From the NCBI GenBank assembly GCA_034112285.1, contig JAWUVP010000040.1, forward strand, positions 1-52,297: DNA of 52,297 nucleotides. The letters run 5' to 3'. A program made the translations under genes and the position numbers. The notes beneath the pieces are model-generated. The model saw only the letters and a list, made by a program, of their open reading frames with translations. It was not told the origin of the DNA and made no database searches. The stretch is from JAWUVP01 sp034112285 (GTDB lineage: Bacteria; Pseudomonadota; Gammaproteobacteria; JABDGN01). Numbering within the stretch: position 1 is the first letter of the stretch; the number at the start of each line of letters is the position of its first letter. Shown one piece after another: positions 34,035 to 42,580 of this stretch.

Positions 34035-35180
34035 ATGCAAGTCACACGGCTAGGCTCACATTTGGCTGCAGCAAAAAAGCTTTATGCTAAGCGTCAAGAT
34101 TTGTTGGCGCAACCCTATACATTGCGCAGTGAGCTCAATTTGTATGAGCATCGCTTGCGGCTCCATTTGTTTATGTTACGCCAAGCAGGCGTGGCCGCGC
34201 AGGAAATGCTGTCTGAGCCCGCACAAACCTCAGCAGATCTTTTTATACAATTAGCCACGCGCGATCTGGCTGCTGAGCTCCCCAACAGCCTTACGGCGTG
34301 GCTGCTAGATGAGAGCTTGCGCGTGGGCGTGAGTGAGGCGCTGGTGTTTTACCCACCTAAAGATGGCGGCGAGAGCTTGTTGAATTTGTATTATGTCGCG
34401 CCTGAAATACGGCCGCATTTATTGCAGCTCTGGTTTGATATTGGGCGCAGTATTCCCAATGCGATTTTGCAGCAAGCGCTCATTAGCTCATTGAGTGAGG
34501 TGCGCCAAGTTGCCCTACAGTGTGCGGCATGGTTACCTGTTTTCACTTTGGCGCAAGCGCGCAAAGTCTATCAAGATGTTGATTTAGATTGTTGCTTAGC
34601 GGCTTTGCTTGCTGGTTTATTACGTGGGGATGAACAACTCCCGGCCATGTTGAGCGCAATAAGCAAAGATAATTTTAACCCGCGTCAATATGAAATCTAC
34701 TTACACTTATTAGCTTTACAGGGCGATGTACAGTTTGTGCCTGTATTGCAGACCTATGCTGCGGACTATCCTGAGCGCGGCTTGCCATTATTGGCCTTGC
34801 ACGGTGATGTGAGCGTGGTGCAGACTTTATTAAAAGCATTGCAAAATTTGACTACGGCAGAGCCTGCGGCGCAAGCGTGGTGGTGGCTCACGGGCCAAAC
34901 GTTAAGCCGCAAGCCGCGTTTAACCTTAATGTCTAAGCATAATAAACCCGACAAAGTTAGCCCCGTTACAGTACCAAATGTTGATAATGCCTTACTCTGG
35001 TGGGAGCAAGTGGGGCAGCAGTGGCCGGCTGGACGTTATTTGTTGGGTGAGCGCGTGAGTCAAACGCATTTGCAACACGTGTTGCAAGAATATGCTGGCA
35101 CTTGGCTGCAAGATTTAACAACGCTGCAAAGTGTTTTGCAAACAGCACCTGTGGCAGAGCTTTGTATGGAATGGGGTTGA
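34035..35180 (+). CDS. TIGR02270-like HEAT-repeat protein of T6SS-associated clusters
   Basis: The ATG at 34035 (MQVTRLGSHLAAAKKLYAKR) gives 381 aa. The N-terminal block SELNLYEHRLRLHLFMLRQAG matches the family's 'L-x-x-x-D-x-R-L-x-x-H-L-x-x-L-x-x-A-G' pattern. The rest is an alpha-helical array of HEAT-like repeats (QQALISSLSEVRQVALQCA, LLALQGDVQFVPVL, GLPLLALHGDVSVVQTL). This family is usually encoded beside DUF2169 and DUF3540 genes near VgrG/PAAR, as here. Its molecular role is unknown; scaffolding or effector loading is a guess. The next gene begins one base after its stop. Confidence 0.75.
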   Translation: MQVTRLGSHLAAAKKLYAKRQDLLAQPYTLRSELNLYEHRLRLHLFMLRQAGVAAQEMLSEPAQTSADLFIQLATRDLAAELPNSLTAWLLDESLRVGVSEALVFYPPKDGGESLLNLYYVAPEIRPHLLQLWFDIGRSIPNAILQQALISSLSEVRQVALQCAAWLPVFTLAQARKVYQDVDLDCCLAALLAGLLRGDEQLPAMLSAISKDNFNPRQYEIYLHLLALQGDVQFVPVLQTYAADYPERGLPLLALHGDVSVVQTLLKALQNLTTAEPAAQAWWWLTGQTLSRKPRLTLMSKHNKPDKVSPVTVPNVDNALLWWEQVGQQWPAGRYLLGERVSQTHLQHVLQEYAGTWLQDLTTLQSVLQTAPVAELCMEWG

Positions 35181-35181
35181 A

Positions 35182-36207
35182 GTGTTAAATCTGGTGAACC
35201 ATTCAGCATTGATAGCCCAGTTATATCCGGGCTTTAATGCGCAAGGGCAGGCACAATTTACGTGCGTGGTAAAAGCAAGCATCGCCTTTACGCTTGCAGG
35301 CAAGTGTGAATTGATGACGCCCGCAGCAATTGTGGAGCAAGATGATTGGCAAGGTGAGGCAAATGTATCTGGCCTAATGGCCGCAGATGAAACCGTTCCT
35401 TTTAAACAAGGTGCAGAAATTATTTTGTACGGCAGGGTGTCGCCACCGCATCCACATTATCGAGCTTTAGAGGTTGGCCTAGGGCTTGATAGTGCAAAGC
35501 TAAGCTGGGAAAAACAATTGCGTATATATGGCGAGCGACATTGGCAGTTGAATCGTTTGAAAGCGACCATCAGCTACCCGGGAAGTTTAACAGCATTAAA
35601 TTTAGATTATACACACGCTTATGGTGGCCAATGCCCTAAACGCCAGCGTGCTTTTACGGCTAATCCTGCAGGCCAAGGTTTTATTACCACTACCAGCGCG
35701 GCACATTTAGTGAAATTACCACAAATTGAATTACTGCATAGGCCTTTAAAGCGCGCAATGCAGCGTCAGCAGCCAGCGGGTTTTGGCCCCATTCCTATGC
35801 AATGGTCACCTCGTAGCCAGCGCGTTCCAAAGCAAGCGTGGCAAGCAATTGAAAGCGGAAAAATGCCAGAGGGCATGAATCTACCCAATAATTTTTATAA
35901 CTGTGCGCCAGCCGATCAGCAATTTGCTGAAGCATTTCAAGGTGACGAAATACTGCACTTGCAGGGTTTGATTGCTGGGGCGAAATTACACGATAAAATT
36001 TCTGTTAACCTGCCGCAAGTGATGCCCAAATTAACGTATGTGAGCACGAGCGACAGCGAAAATATAAAGCTAGTTTGTGATACGTGTGTGGTTGATACCA
36101 GTGCGCAGCGCATTGATTTGATTTGGCGCGCAGGTATTGCCCAAAGCAAAGCGGAACAAATGGGTGTGGCGTTAATATTAACAGATAAAGGAGCAGCACA
36201 TGATTGA
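35182..36207 (+). CDS. DUF2169 family protein (T6SS adaptor type)
   Basis: The GTG at 35182, 5 nt after GGGG and one base after the previous stop, gives 341 aa. The opening LNLVNHSALIAQLYPGFNAQGQ and VVKASIAFTL followed by DDWQGEANVSGLMAADE match DUF2169. Later ALNLDYTHAYGGQCPKRQ and RAPFGPIP-like GFGPIPMQWSPRSQR, with NFYNCAPADQQ, are further family blocks. DUF2169 proteins help mount PAAR-domain effectors on the type VI spike. The gene overlaps the next by 8 bp. Confidence 0.85.
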   Translation: MLNLVNHSALIAQLYPGFNAQGQAQFTCVVKASIAFTLAGKCELMTPAAIVEQDDWQGEANVSGLMAADETVPFKQGAEIILYGRVSPPHPHYRALEVGLGLDSAKLSWEKQLRIYGERHWQLNRLKATISYPGSLTALNLDYTHAYGGQCPKRQRAFTANPAGQGFITTTSAAHLVKLPQIELLHRPLKRAMQRQQPAGFGPIPMQWSPRSQRVPKQAWQAIESGKMPEGMNLPNNFYNCAPADQQFAEAFQGDEILHLQGLIAGAKLHDKISVNLPQVMPKLTYVSTSDSENIKLVCDTCVVDTSAQRIDLIWRAGIAQSKAEQMGVALILTDKGAAHD

Positions 36208-37198
36208 TGCAAACAAGATGATTTATTTACAAAACGCCTACGCCCATAGTGCTTGTGGCAATGCACCGCTTGATATTTATGCGAACATTGAAACGGGTTT
36301 AATTAAGCCGCAGGCCGAGCCTGGGTTGACGTTAATGGGTTTGGCGCAGCAATGCGTTGTTCCATTAGCAGTGCCGATGGAACCCGTAGTCGGTTTGCAG
36401 CCTGGGCATAGGCTACGCCTGACATTAAAACAATTTATTCCTGCTATGGTCAACATATTGCCAGACAATGCTTGTGAAACAAACACACAAGTGTGGCTGC
36501 AAGTTCCACCCCTAAATAGCGTGCGTAGTGAATTTATTCACACGCAAACGTTATTGCCGTATTTATGCTCGCCAAAAAGTTGCGTGAGTGAGTTTAGCTT
36601 GCATTGGAGTTTAGAGCCTGATGCTTTAAATCAAGCTTGTGAGCATTTACAAGAACGTGATGACTTGCAATATATTATTTTTATCAGTATTGATAGCTTG
36701 GTCAATGATGCTTGCGTACAAGAACGTTTGCATGAAGAGGTTTTGCTAACGAACCAGGCGTCACAAGGTGCAGCAGTGAGCGAAGCTTGCGTGGCTTTAG
36801 TGTTGAGTAAAAAGTCACAAGGTGCGCTGTTGCAAATTAATACGCATAGTTACCAGCCTGATGCAAGCAAGCTAGTGGCGTGCTATGAAAGTTTACACGT
36901 TAGTGAGCCAGATGTAATGGTGATGTTGCATCACAACACACGTGCTGCACTACAAGCAACCTATTCGTTAGAGCAAACTTGTTTTCAAGCGCCATTTAGC
37001 ACTATGCCTAAGGCAGGAGCTGCACAGTGCGTGCAGTTGAGTCAAGTGATTGGCGACACAGGGGTGAGCCAGTTCGCCATGGGGCTGTTGTATGCCGCAG
37101 GCTGCATGCAGTTTCCTAACGCTGCAAACGATAATATCGTGTTGGTGGAACAAGGTGTGAACCATGCACAAGCTTTATTAGTGACGAGGTGTTTATGA
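36200..37198 (+). CDS. Thiolase-fold (ketoacyl-synthase-like) protein, apparently non-catalytic
   Basis: The 332-aa protein starts at an ATG with a good AAAGGAG site inside the DUF2169 gene. The block FISIDSLVNDACVQERLHEE (161-180) and the following GAAVSEACVALVLS correspond to 'G-V-D-S-L ... G-E-G-A-x-x-L-L' of beta-ketoacyl synthases, and IGDTGVSQFAMGLLYA (284-299) to the 'xxG-H-x-x-G-A-A-G' block. The catalytic Cys and His of active enzymes are not evident, so it is probably a structural homologue. Such proteins recur beside DUF2169 in T6SS accessory clusters; their role is unknown. Confidence 0.72.
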   Translation: MIDANKMIYLQNAYAHSACGNAPLDIYANIETGLIKPQAEPGLTLMGLAQQCVVPLAVPMEPVVGLQPGHRLRLTLKQFIPAMVNILPDNACETNTQVWLQVPPLNSVRSEFIHTQTLLPYLCSPKSCVSEFSLHWSLEPDALNQACEHLQERDDLQYIIFISIDSLVNDACVQERLHEEVLLTNQASQGAAVSEACVALVLSKKSQGALLQINTHSYQPDASKLVACYESLHVSEPDVMVMLHHNTRAALQATYSLEQTCFQAPFSTMPKAGAAQCVQLSQVIGDTGVSQFAMGLLYAAGCMQFPNAANDNIVLVEQGVNHAQALLVTRCL

Positions 37199-37524
37199 AA
37201 CAACAATCGGTAATGAAATCTACTAGCCATGATCGGCCCATGGTTGAAAAAAACATTGGCTTCACCAAAGTTGGCAGTGATACTTTACGCTTGGAATTTG
37301 GTGAGGCGTGTTTTGAACTGCATACGGATGGAACCATTAATTTTTACAATGGCCAGGCGACGTTAACGCTGATGAACAGTGGTGTGGAAATAAAATGTCA
37401 GGATAGCAAAATAAGTTTGCAGGCTGGCGGGGAGGTTTTGCTTAACGGTAAAAATATTAAGCAGGTGGCTAGGGGGGATGTGCAGTTAGAAGCGGGTGGC
37501 GAAGTGTTGTTAAACAGTTTTTGA
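37195..37524 (+). CDS. Short DUF3540-like / spike beta-helix protein
   Basis: The ATG at 37195 follows GAGG and overlaps the previous stop (ATGA), giving 109 aa. Short strands repeat regularly: GEACFELHTDGTINFYN, LQAGGEVLLNGKNIKQV and LEAGGEVLLNSF. The GGEVLLNGK units resemble the beta-helix strands of VgrG tips and of DUF3540, which is normally about twice this length. It is the last gene of the cluster, where DUF3540 is usually found. A spike-contact role is inferred. It may be a shortened version. Confidence 0.6.
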   Translation: MKQQSVMKSTSHDRPMVEKNIGFTKVGSDTLRLEFGEACFELHTDGTINFYNGQATLTLMNSGVEIKCQDSKISLQAGGEVLLNGKNIKQVARGDVQLEAGGEVLLNSF

Positions 37525-37582
37525 CGATTTAGTATGCAGTAAAAAATCCCTCAGTATCAATAAGGCCATTTAAATTTGAAGC

Positions 37583-37610
37583 TTGAAACCTAAAGCAAAC
37601 ATGCTATGCT
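37583..37610 (+). promoter_or_regulatory. sigma70-type promoter of queC
   Basis: TTGAAA (37583-37588) and TATGCT (37605-37610) are spaced by 16 bp, with a short leader to a GGCGGAG ribosome site. No preQ1 riboswitch was recognised. Confidence 0.5.
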
Positions 37611-37641
37611 TTCTTCTTTTAGCCTATAGGCGGAGTAGACA

Positions 37642-38322
37642 ATGAAAAAAGCAGTTGTGTTATTAGCCGGTGGAATTGATTCTACCACCACATTAGCTAT
37701 AGCAAAACAGCAAGGTTATGAATGTTATGCCATAAGTTTTGATTATGCACAATCACACCGATCGGAGTTGGATGCGGCGAAAATCATTGCAAAAAAGTTT
37801 GGTGTGGTTGAGCATAAAATTATGCCGTTAGATTTGTCGATGTTAACGACCTCGGCACTCACCAACCATGAGCTTGATGTGCCTGATTACACGGGAGCTG
37901 AAAAAGTAACCAGCTCTTATGTGCCGGCACGAAATACTATCTTTTTATCTTATGCCCTGGCGTGGGCCGAAGTGTTGGAGGCGCACGATATCTTTTACGG
38001 GGGGTGCTTAGCCGACGATGCAGGTTTTCCAGATTGTCGGCCTGAATATGTGGCAGCGTATGAAAAGATGGCAACGCTGGCAACGGCGCTAGGCACTGAT
38101 GTGGCGCCGATGCGCATTCATGCGCCGGTGATTAATAAAACTAAAGCACAAACTTTATTACTTGGAACAGAAATGGGCATTGACTACCGTTTAACGGTAA
38201 CCTGTTATGCAGCAAATACTGCGGGTGAGGCTTGTGGAAAATGTGAGAGTTGTGTTGGTCGAAAAAAAGGTTTTTCTGAAGCAAAATTAGCTGACGTTAC
38301 ACGTTACGTTGATTCGATTTAA
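37642..38322 (+). CDS. queC: 7-cyano-7-deazaguanine synthase QueC
   Basis: The 226-aa protein has the PP-loop near its start (AVVLLAGGIDSTTTLAIA), the SYVPARNTIFLS block, the FPDCRPEYV block and the zinc-binding cysteines in the CYAANTAGEACGKCESC region. QueC converts 7-carboxy-7-deazaguanine to preQ0 for queuosine. The PP-loop reads AGGIDS rather than the usual SGGxDS (Ser to Ala at residue 9), a departure from the canonical ATP-binding motif. Confidence 0.93.
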   Translation: MKKAVVLLAGGIDSTTTLAIAKQQGYECYAISFDYAQSHRSELDAAKIIAKKFGVVEHKIMPLDLSMLTTSALTNHELDVPDYTGAEKVTSSYVPARNTIFLSYALAWAEVLEAHDIFYGGCLADDAGFPDCRPEYVAAYEKMATLATALGTDVAPMRIHAPVINKTKAQTLLLGTEMGIDYRLTVTCYAANTAGEACGKCESCVGRKKGFSEAKLADVTRYVDSI

Positions 38323-38324
38323 AC

Positions 38325-38408
38325 TATACCCGTAGTGATTGAAGATTCGGCATTTCTGACTTAGAAATTTGTGCCATAAATGCCGAGTTTTCAATCGCTA
38401 TGGGTATA
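38325..38408. repeat. 84-bp near-perfect palindrome between convergent genes
   Basis: TATACCCGTAGTGATTGAA at the left pairs with TTCAATCGCTATGGGTATA at the right, and inner arms TTCGGCATTT / AAATGCCGAG continue the stem around a ~22-nt centre. It fills the whole gap between queC (+) and the reductase gene (-). It can act as a bidirectional terminator but has the size and flush TATACCC/GGGTATA ends of a small palindromic mobile repeat. Confidence 0.65.
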
Positions 38409-38409
38409 T

Positions 38410-39420
38410 TCAACTCACGCGTGGAAAATATTCAAACGTATCTGAAAATACCAATTTTGGCTTTACACCTTTAGCGGTAAAAGCATCAAGCCCTGCATAA
38501 ACTAGCTCAGTTGCACCGCTGATGTAAACTTGAAAACTTGCCATGTCTTGATATTGCAGCGCAATATAGTCTGCTAAATTCCCCACGGCACCATCCCACC
38601 CTGCTGCAGCTTTGGATAAGACCGGGGTGAAATTAAATGATTTATTTTTTTCCGCCAGTTCAGCGAATGTCTCAAGCAAATATAGGTCTTCCACTTTGCT
38701 GCCACCCCAATACAGGTGTAAGCTTTGCTCAGGATTGGTATGCATGGCTTTTTCAATCAAGGCTTTAATGGGCACAATGCCGGTGCCGCCTGCCATAAAG
38801 AGAATAGGCAGGGTTAATTCAGGGTAGTAGCGCACGGTACCATAAGGGCCGCGTAATAATAAATCTTCTCTGGCTTTAATTTTATTTACAATTTCAGTGG
38901 TGTAAGGGTTGTCGTCAATATCCTTAATTTGTAATTCCACGCGGCCATCGCCCTGATACATACCAGCAATTGAAAACGGTAACGGCACGCCATCGTTGCA
39001 TACGATTTTCAAATATTGCCCAGCATGATATTTTAGCGCTTTCTTTTTCGGCATTAAAAATACTTGATAAACATTGTCTTTTAAAATACTAAAGTCGCTG
39101 ACTTGGTATTCGGCTTTGCGCGCGGGAAAAAAGTGTGGTGCATAAACATCTTCGATATCGATAACCATATCGGAGGTGGGTTTGACCGAGCAAAATAAAG
39201 CAAAGCCATTTTCACGTGCATCGATGTCTAGCGCGTAGGGTTCAACACCGTCATAGGTGAAATTGCCATCGCAAACTTTGCCCATGCAGGTGCCACAGGT
39301 GGCGCTGCCACAGCTAAAAGGAAATTCGTAACCGCTGCGCATGGCTGCTTGTAATACTGTTTCGCCATCTTCTACAAAAAGTAGATTTCCGCTGGGTTTC
39401 ATTTGAATGATATGCATCAT
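38410..39420 (-). CDS. 2Fe-2S ferredoxin / FAD-NAD(P)H reductase fusion
   Basis: From the ATG at 39420 the protein has 336 aa. Residues about 1-90 are a plant-type ferredoxin with cluster cysteines in FSCGSATCGTCMGKV and FALFCSV. The rest is a reductase with the flavin motif VPLPFSIAGMY (in place of RxYS) and nucleotide-binding MAGGTGIVPIKALIEKA. The fold is that of CDP-6-deoxy-3,4-glucoseen reductase or oxygenase reductases. The electron acceptor is unknown. No strong ribosome site is visible. Confidence 0.87.
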   Translation of the reverse strand: MMHIIQMKPSGNLLFVEDGETVLQAAMRSGYEFPFSCGSATCGTCMGKVCDGNFTYDGVEPYALDIDARENGFALFCSVKPTSDMVIDIEDVYAPHFFPARKAEYQVSDFSILKDNVYQVFLMPKKKALKYHAGQYLKIVCNDGVPLPFSIAGMYQGDGRVELQIKDIDDNPYTTEIVNKIKAREDLLLRGPYGTVRYYPELTLPILFMAGGTGIVPIKALIEKAMHTNPEQSLHLYWGGSKVEDLYLLETFAELAEKNKSFNFTPVLSKAAAGWDGAVGNLADYIALQYQDMASFQVYISGATELVYAGLDAFTAKGVKPKLVFSDTFEYFPRVS

Positions 39421-39489
39421 GTGAATTCGCGCTGTTATTCTCACGAACACTTGTTTAAAGAACGTTCGTGAGTAAAGGGTTAATTAAAT

Positions 39490-40344
39490 TTAAGCGACCA
39501 TGTCGATTTTGATTTTTTTCATCGCATTGGCTTCAAGCTGGCGAATGCGCTCAGCAGAAACGCTATATTTGGCGGCAAGATCATGTAAGGTTGATTTTGA
39601 ATCACAAAACCAACGACTTTGAATAATATCTTTGCTGCGATCGTCAAGTTTGGCCATAGCTGTATGTAAGCCAGCATTTTGTGTGCTACTGGTGTCATCC
39701 AGTTCGGCGTGTATCGCAGGGTCGGCGCAATGATCTTCTAAGTAATGTACTGGCGCAAAGATTTTTTCATCATCTGCATCGCTGGGGGCGTCAAAAGCCG
39801 GGTCGTGAGCATTCAAACGTGATTCCATTTCCATCACTTCAGCGGGTTTAACCCCTAAATCATCAGCTACCGCTTCAACTTCGGCTTTGCTAAACCAACC
39901 TAAGCGTTTCTTTTGGCTACGTAAGTTGAAGAATAATTTACGTTGCGCTTTTGTTGTCGCGACTTTAACAATTCTCCAGTTTCGAATAATATATTCATGT
40001 ATCTCAGCCTTGATCCAATGCACAGCAAAGGTGACTAAGCGCACACCTACGCGTGGGTCGAAGCGTTTCACGGCTTTCATTAAGCCAACATTACCTTCTT
40101 GAATTAAATCACCTAAGCCCAGGCCATAGCCCATATAGCCTTTGGCAACCCTGGCGACAAAGCGTAAATGCGACATCACCAAACGGCGGGCAGCATCCAC
40201 ATCATTGTGTTCAAACAATTGATTTGTAAGGTCTTTTTCTTCTTGTGCAGTCAACATAGGCACGCTATTAATGCTGCTTAAATACGCGTCTAAGCTACCA
40301 ACGGGTGTGGGGATAGCGGCGTAAGGTTTCAATGCTTTAGTCAT
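39490..40344 (-). CDS. rpoH: RNA polymerase heat-shock sigma factor RpoH (sigma32)
   Basis: The ATG at 40344 follows AGGGAG and gives 284 aa, the length of E. coli sigma32. Region 2 is clear (LVMSHLRFVARVAKGYMGYG, LIQEGNVGLMKAVKRFDP, RLVTFAVHWIKAEIHEYI), the RpoH box reads QRKLFFNLR, and region 4 ends in YSVSAERIRQLEANAMKKI. It directs heat-shock transcription, including the hslVU promoter in this window. The gene lies near ftsX-ftsE-ftsY, as in other gammaproteobacteria, but three genes are interposed. Confidence 0.98.
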   Translation of the reverse strand: MTKALKPYAAIPTPVGSLDAYLSSINSVPMLTAQEEKDLTNQLFEHNDVDAARRLVMSHLRFVARVAKGYMGYGLGLGDLIQEGNVGLMKAVKRFDPRVGVRLVTFAVHWIKAEIHEYIIRNWRIVKVATTKAQRKLFFNLRSQKKRLGWFSKAEVEAVADDLGVKPAEVMEMESRLNAHDPAFDAPSDADDEKIFAPVHYLEDHCADPAIHAELDDTSSTQNAGLHTAMAKLDDRSKDIIQSRWFCDSKSTLHDLAAKYSVSAERIRQLEANAMKKIKIDMVA

Positions 40345-40407
40345 AAGACTCCCTAATGGCAATAAATTTAAGCTTATTTTCGTTTATTAGTATAGACATA
40401 GCGGTGA

Positions 40408-40416
40408 ATTATACCA
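40408..40416 (-). promoter_or_regulatory. Extended -10 promoter element of rpoH
   Basis: On the minus strand TGGTATAATT carries a perfect TATAAT (40413-40408) preceded by TGn, an extended -10. No good -35 is seen. The leader is about 55-60 nt. Confidence 0.4.
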
Positions 40417-40512
40417 TGTTTGTGAGGGGTTTTTCTAGTGTTTCTAGGGTCTTCAGTGGGTAGAAAGGCCAATAAATGCTATTATAGGCGCCCGACTGGC
40501 TAAGGACGTTTT

Positions 40513-41271
40513 GTGACAAAATTGAGTGTAACCATCATAACGCAAAATGAAGCGAAAAACATACGCCGCTGCCTAGAGTCGGTGCGTTTTGCCGATGAAA
40601 TCATTATTGTCGATTCCGGCAGTCATGATGAAACGGTAGCAATATGCAAAGAGTTTACGCCACATGTGTTTCAGATTGATTGGCCGGGCTACGGTGTGCA
40701 AAAAAATAATGCGCTGCAAAAAGCCACCGGCGAATGGGTGTTATCTTTAGATGCCGATGAAGAAGTCTCAACTGAGCTAGCAGCCCACATTGAAAAGCTT
40801 ATGACGCAAGCGACTACGGCAGAGGCTTATGCCATTAAGCGCCCAGTGGTGTTTTGGAATAAATTAATTAAGCATGCCTGTGGCGCCGATCAAACGGTGC
40901 GTTTATTTAAAAGGGCGCATGCAAAATTTTCCAATGACATTGTGCATGAAACGGTTGTGGTTGATGGCCAGGTCGGCAAAATTGAACAACCGATTTACCA
41001 TTATTCTTTTGGTAGTATTCACACTATTGTTGCAAAAATGAATAAGTACACCGACTTAGTGGCCGAGCAACGTTTTGCCCGCGGTAAAAAAAGCTCTATA
41101 TTTAAAGCCGTAACGCATGCTTGGTGGATGTTTTTGAAAATCTATATACTCCAGGCAGGTTTTTTGGATGGTAATGCGGGCTTTGTGTTAGCGGTATCGT
41201 TTGCGCAAGGTGCTTACTATCGCTATGTAAAGCTATTGTATTTGCAAACAGTGTGTTGCGAAAAGGAATAA
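40513..41271 (+). CDS. Family 2 glycosyltransferase (WaaE/LgtF-like)
   Basis: The 252-aa protein begins with a GTG behind AAGGA. It has the GT-A start LSVTIITQNEAKNIRRCLES, IIIVDSGSHDETV, the metal-binding LSLDADEEVS and RLFKRAHAKFSNDIVHE. This is the WaaE/KdtX/LgtF group, which adds glucose to the inner core of lipopolysaccharide. A C-terminal hydrophobic stretch may dock it at the membrane. Confidence 0.9.
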   Translation: MTKLSVTIITQNEAKNIRRCLESVRFADEIIIVDSGSHDETVAICKEFTPHVFQIDWPGYGVQKNNALQKATGEWVLSLDADEEVSTELAAHIEKLMTQATTAEAYAIKRPVVFWNKLIKHACGADQTVRLFKRAHAKFSNDIVHETVVVDGQVGKIEQPIYHYSFGSIHTIVAKMNKYTDLVAEQRFARGKKSSIFKAVTHAWWMFLKIYILQAGFLDGNAGFVLAVSFAQGAYYRYVKLLYLQTVCCEKE

Positions 41272-41367
41272 ATTTCTACCCGCCGTTTTTATTTTTATAT
41301 GACTTGTCTTGTTGGTTAGTGTTGTGTAGCATCCTCGCGCTATTCTCTTTACTAATTAGCCAAGAAA

Positions 41368-42573
41368 ATGAAAACAACAATTCAAATTGATTTACAAACC
41401 AACTTCATTCGATTCAACGAACCACAATATTTGCAACGTATCATTAGAGGCGGCTCAATTCGCTCTATCACCTTTGGTGACTTGCATGGTAATACGCATA
41501 AGTTGTTGTGTTTTTTGAGCGCGGCGGGGGTAATTAATTCATTAGATTTGCGTGTGCTAGCTCGAATATATAATCAGATAGCTACGTGTGATATAAGTGC
41601 AAAAAAATATGAGGATGTTTCACGGCGCTTTATTGCTCAGCTGCAAAGAACTACTTTTCGACGGGTTGATTTTAAACTGCGCTTCATTGGCGATACTTTG
41701 GCAGACAGAGGCTTGTTTGACCTGTTAACCCTGTTGGTTTTTGAAGCCATGGATAAAAGCGGGCTAAATTTCACTATTATTTACTCTAATCATGATCAAC
41801 TTTTTTTAGAGACATTTGAATTTGTTTTGCAAAAAAAATGGCGCAGGCCCGGAATGGCCTTGGAGTACATTTCTTCTTTATATACACTGTGCATATATCT
41901 TTTTGGCTCGATGGTGCATGTTAAAATAGGGGGTAAAGAATATATCACCTGTCCAGAAGGGGAGGAAGAATCAGTTTCTGATGAAAAGCTAAGGTTAATG
42001 CGCCGCTTAATTACATGCTACCAACAACATTTATCCTTGTTGGAATGTGAGGTTGTTGAGGGTGTTCGGCATGTGTTTTCTCACGCACCAACATCAGAGC
42101 TATGTGTGCGTAAGGTCTATGAAGAATTGATGGGTGGCCATAAAATGCTTGAATTAAGTGACCATTATATCATCGCGTTAAATAATAAGCTTAAAACTAT
42201 TATTGACGAACAAAAGTTAAGCGAACATATTCGCACGCCTTCCAATGCTGGGCCACTACATATGTTGCCCACATGGGATTCAAGACGGAGCTGCTTGGCC
42301 AATTTTTCAAGTATACGTGAAGATATAAAAGATGTTGACCTGGCTTGGGTGAATATTTTTGGACACGTAGGGGAGCGCTATGCTTCGAGCAATAAAACCT
42401 ACGTGAACTTGGATGACGTAGGCAATTTACTGGGAAAAGAAGCGCAAGTGTTTACAGAAAATAAAATACTTACTTTTATTCAGCAACATGATGAACAAAC
42501 AGAGCCAAAAATAAAAAGAATCAAAAGGCTGCTTTCATCTGATGCCGTGCCTATTTACGTCACATCTCTTTAA
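41368..42573 (+). CDS. Wip-like calcineurin-type phosphatase, possible secreted effector
   Basis: The 401-aa protein carries the ordered metal-binding motifs of PPP-type phosphatases: FGDLHGN (36-42), FIGDTLADRG (107-115), YSNHDQ (139-144), FSHAP (237-241) and FGHVGERYA (331-339). The GDxHG-GDxxxDRG-NHD-H-GH series and overall layout recall Legionella WipA/WipB, type IV effectors with tyrosine or serine/threonine phosphatase activity. There is no signal peptide. A basic-acidic C-terminus (KIKRIKRLLSSDAVPIYV) could include a secretion signal, but none is proven. It is flanked by LPS and cell-division genes. Confidence 0.78.
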   Translation: MKTTIQIDLQTNFIRFNEPQYLQRIIRGGSIRSITFGDLHGNTHKLLCFLSAAGVINSLDLRVLARIYNQIATCDISAKKYEDVSRRFIAQLQRTTFRRVDFKLRFIGDTLADRGLFDLLTLLVFEAMDKSGLNFTIIYSNHDQLFLETFEFVLQKKWRRPGMALEYISSLYTLCIYLFGSMVHVKIGGKEYITCPEGEEESVSDEKLRLMRRLITCYQQHLSLLECEVVEGVRHVFSHAPTSELCVRKVYEELMGGHKMLELSDHYIIALNNKLKTIIDEQKLSEHIRTPSNAGPLHMLPTWDSRRSCLANFSSIREDIKDVDLAWVNIFGHVGERYASSNKTYVNLDDVGNLLGKEAQVFTENKILTFIQQHDEQTEPKIKRIKRLLSSDAVPIYVTSL

Positions 42574-42580
42574 AAGTTTT

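Noticed and set aside
37525..37641. Possible preQ1 riboswitch before queC
   Set aside because: The leader is short and shows no compact pseudoknot-like C-rich and A-rich pattern.
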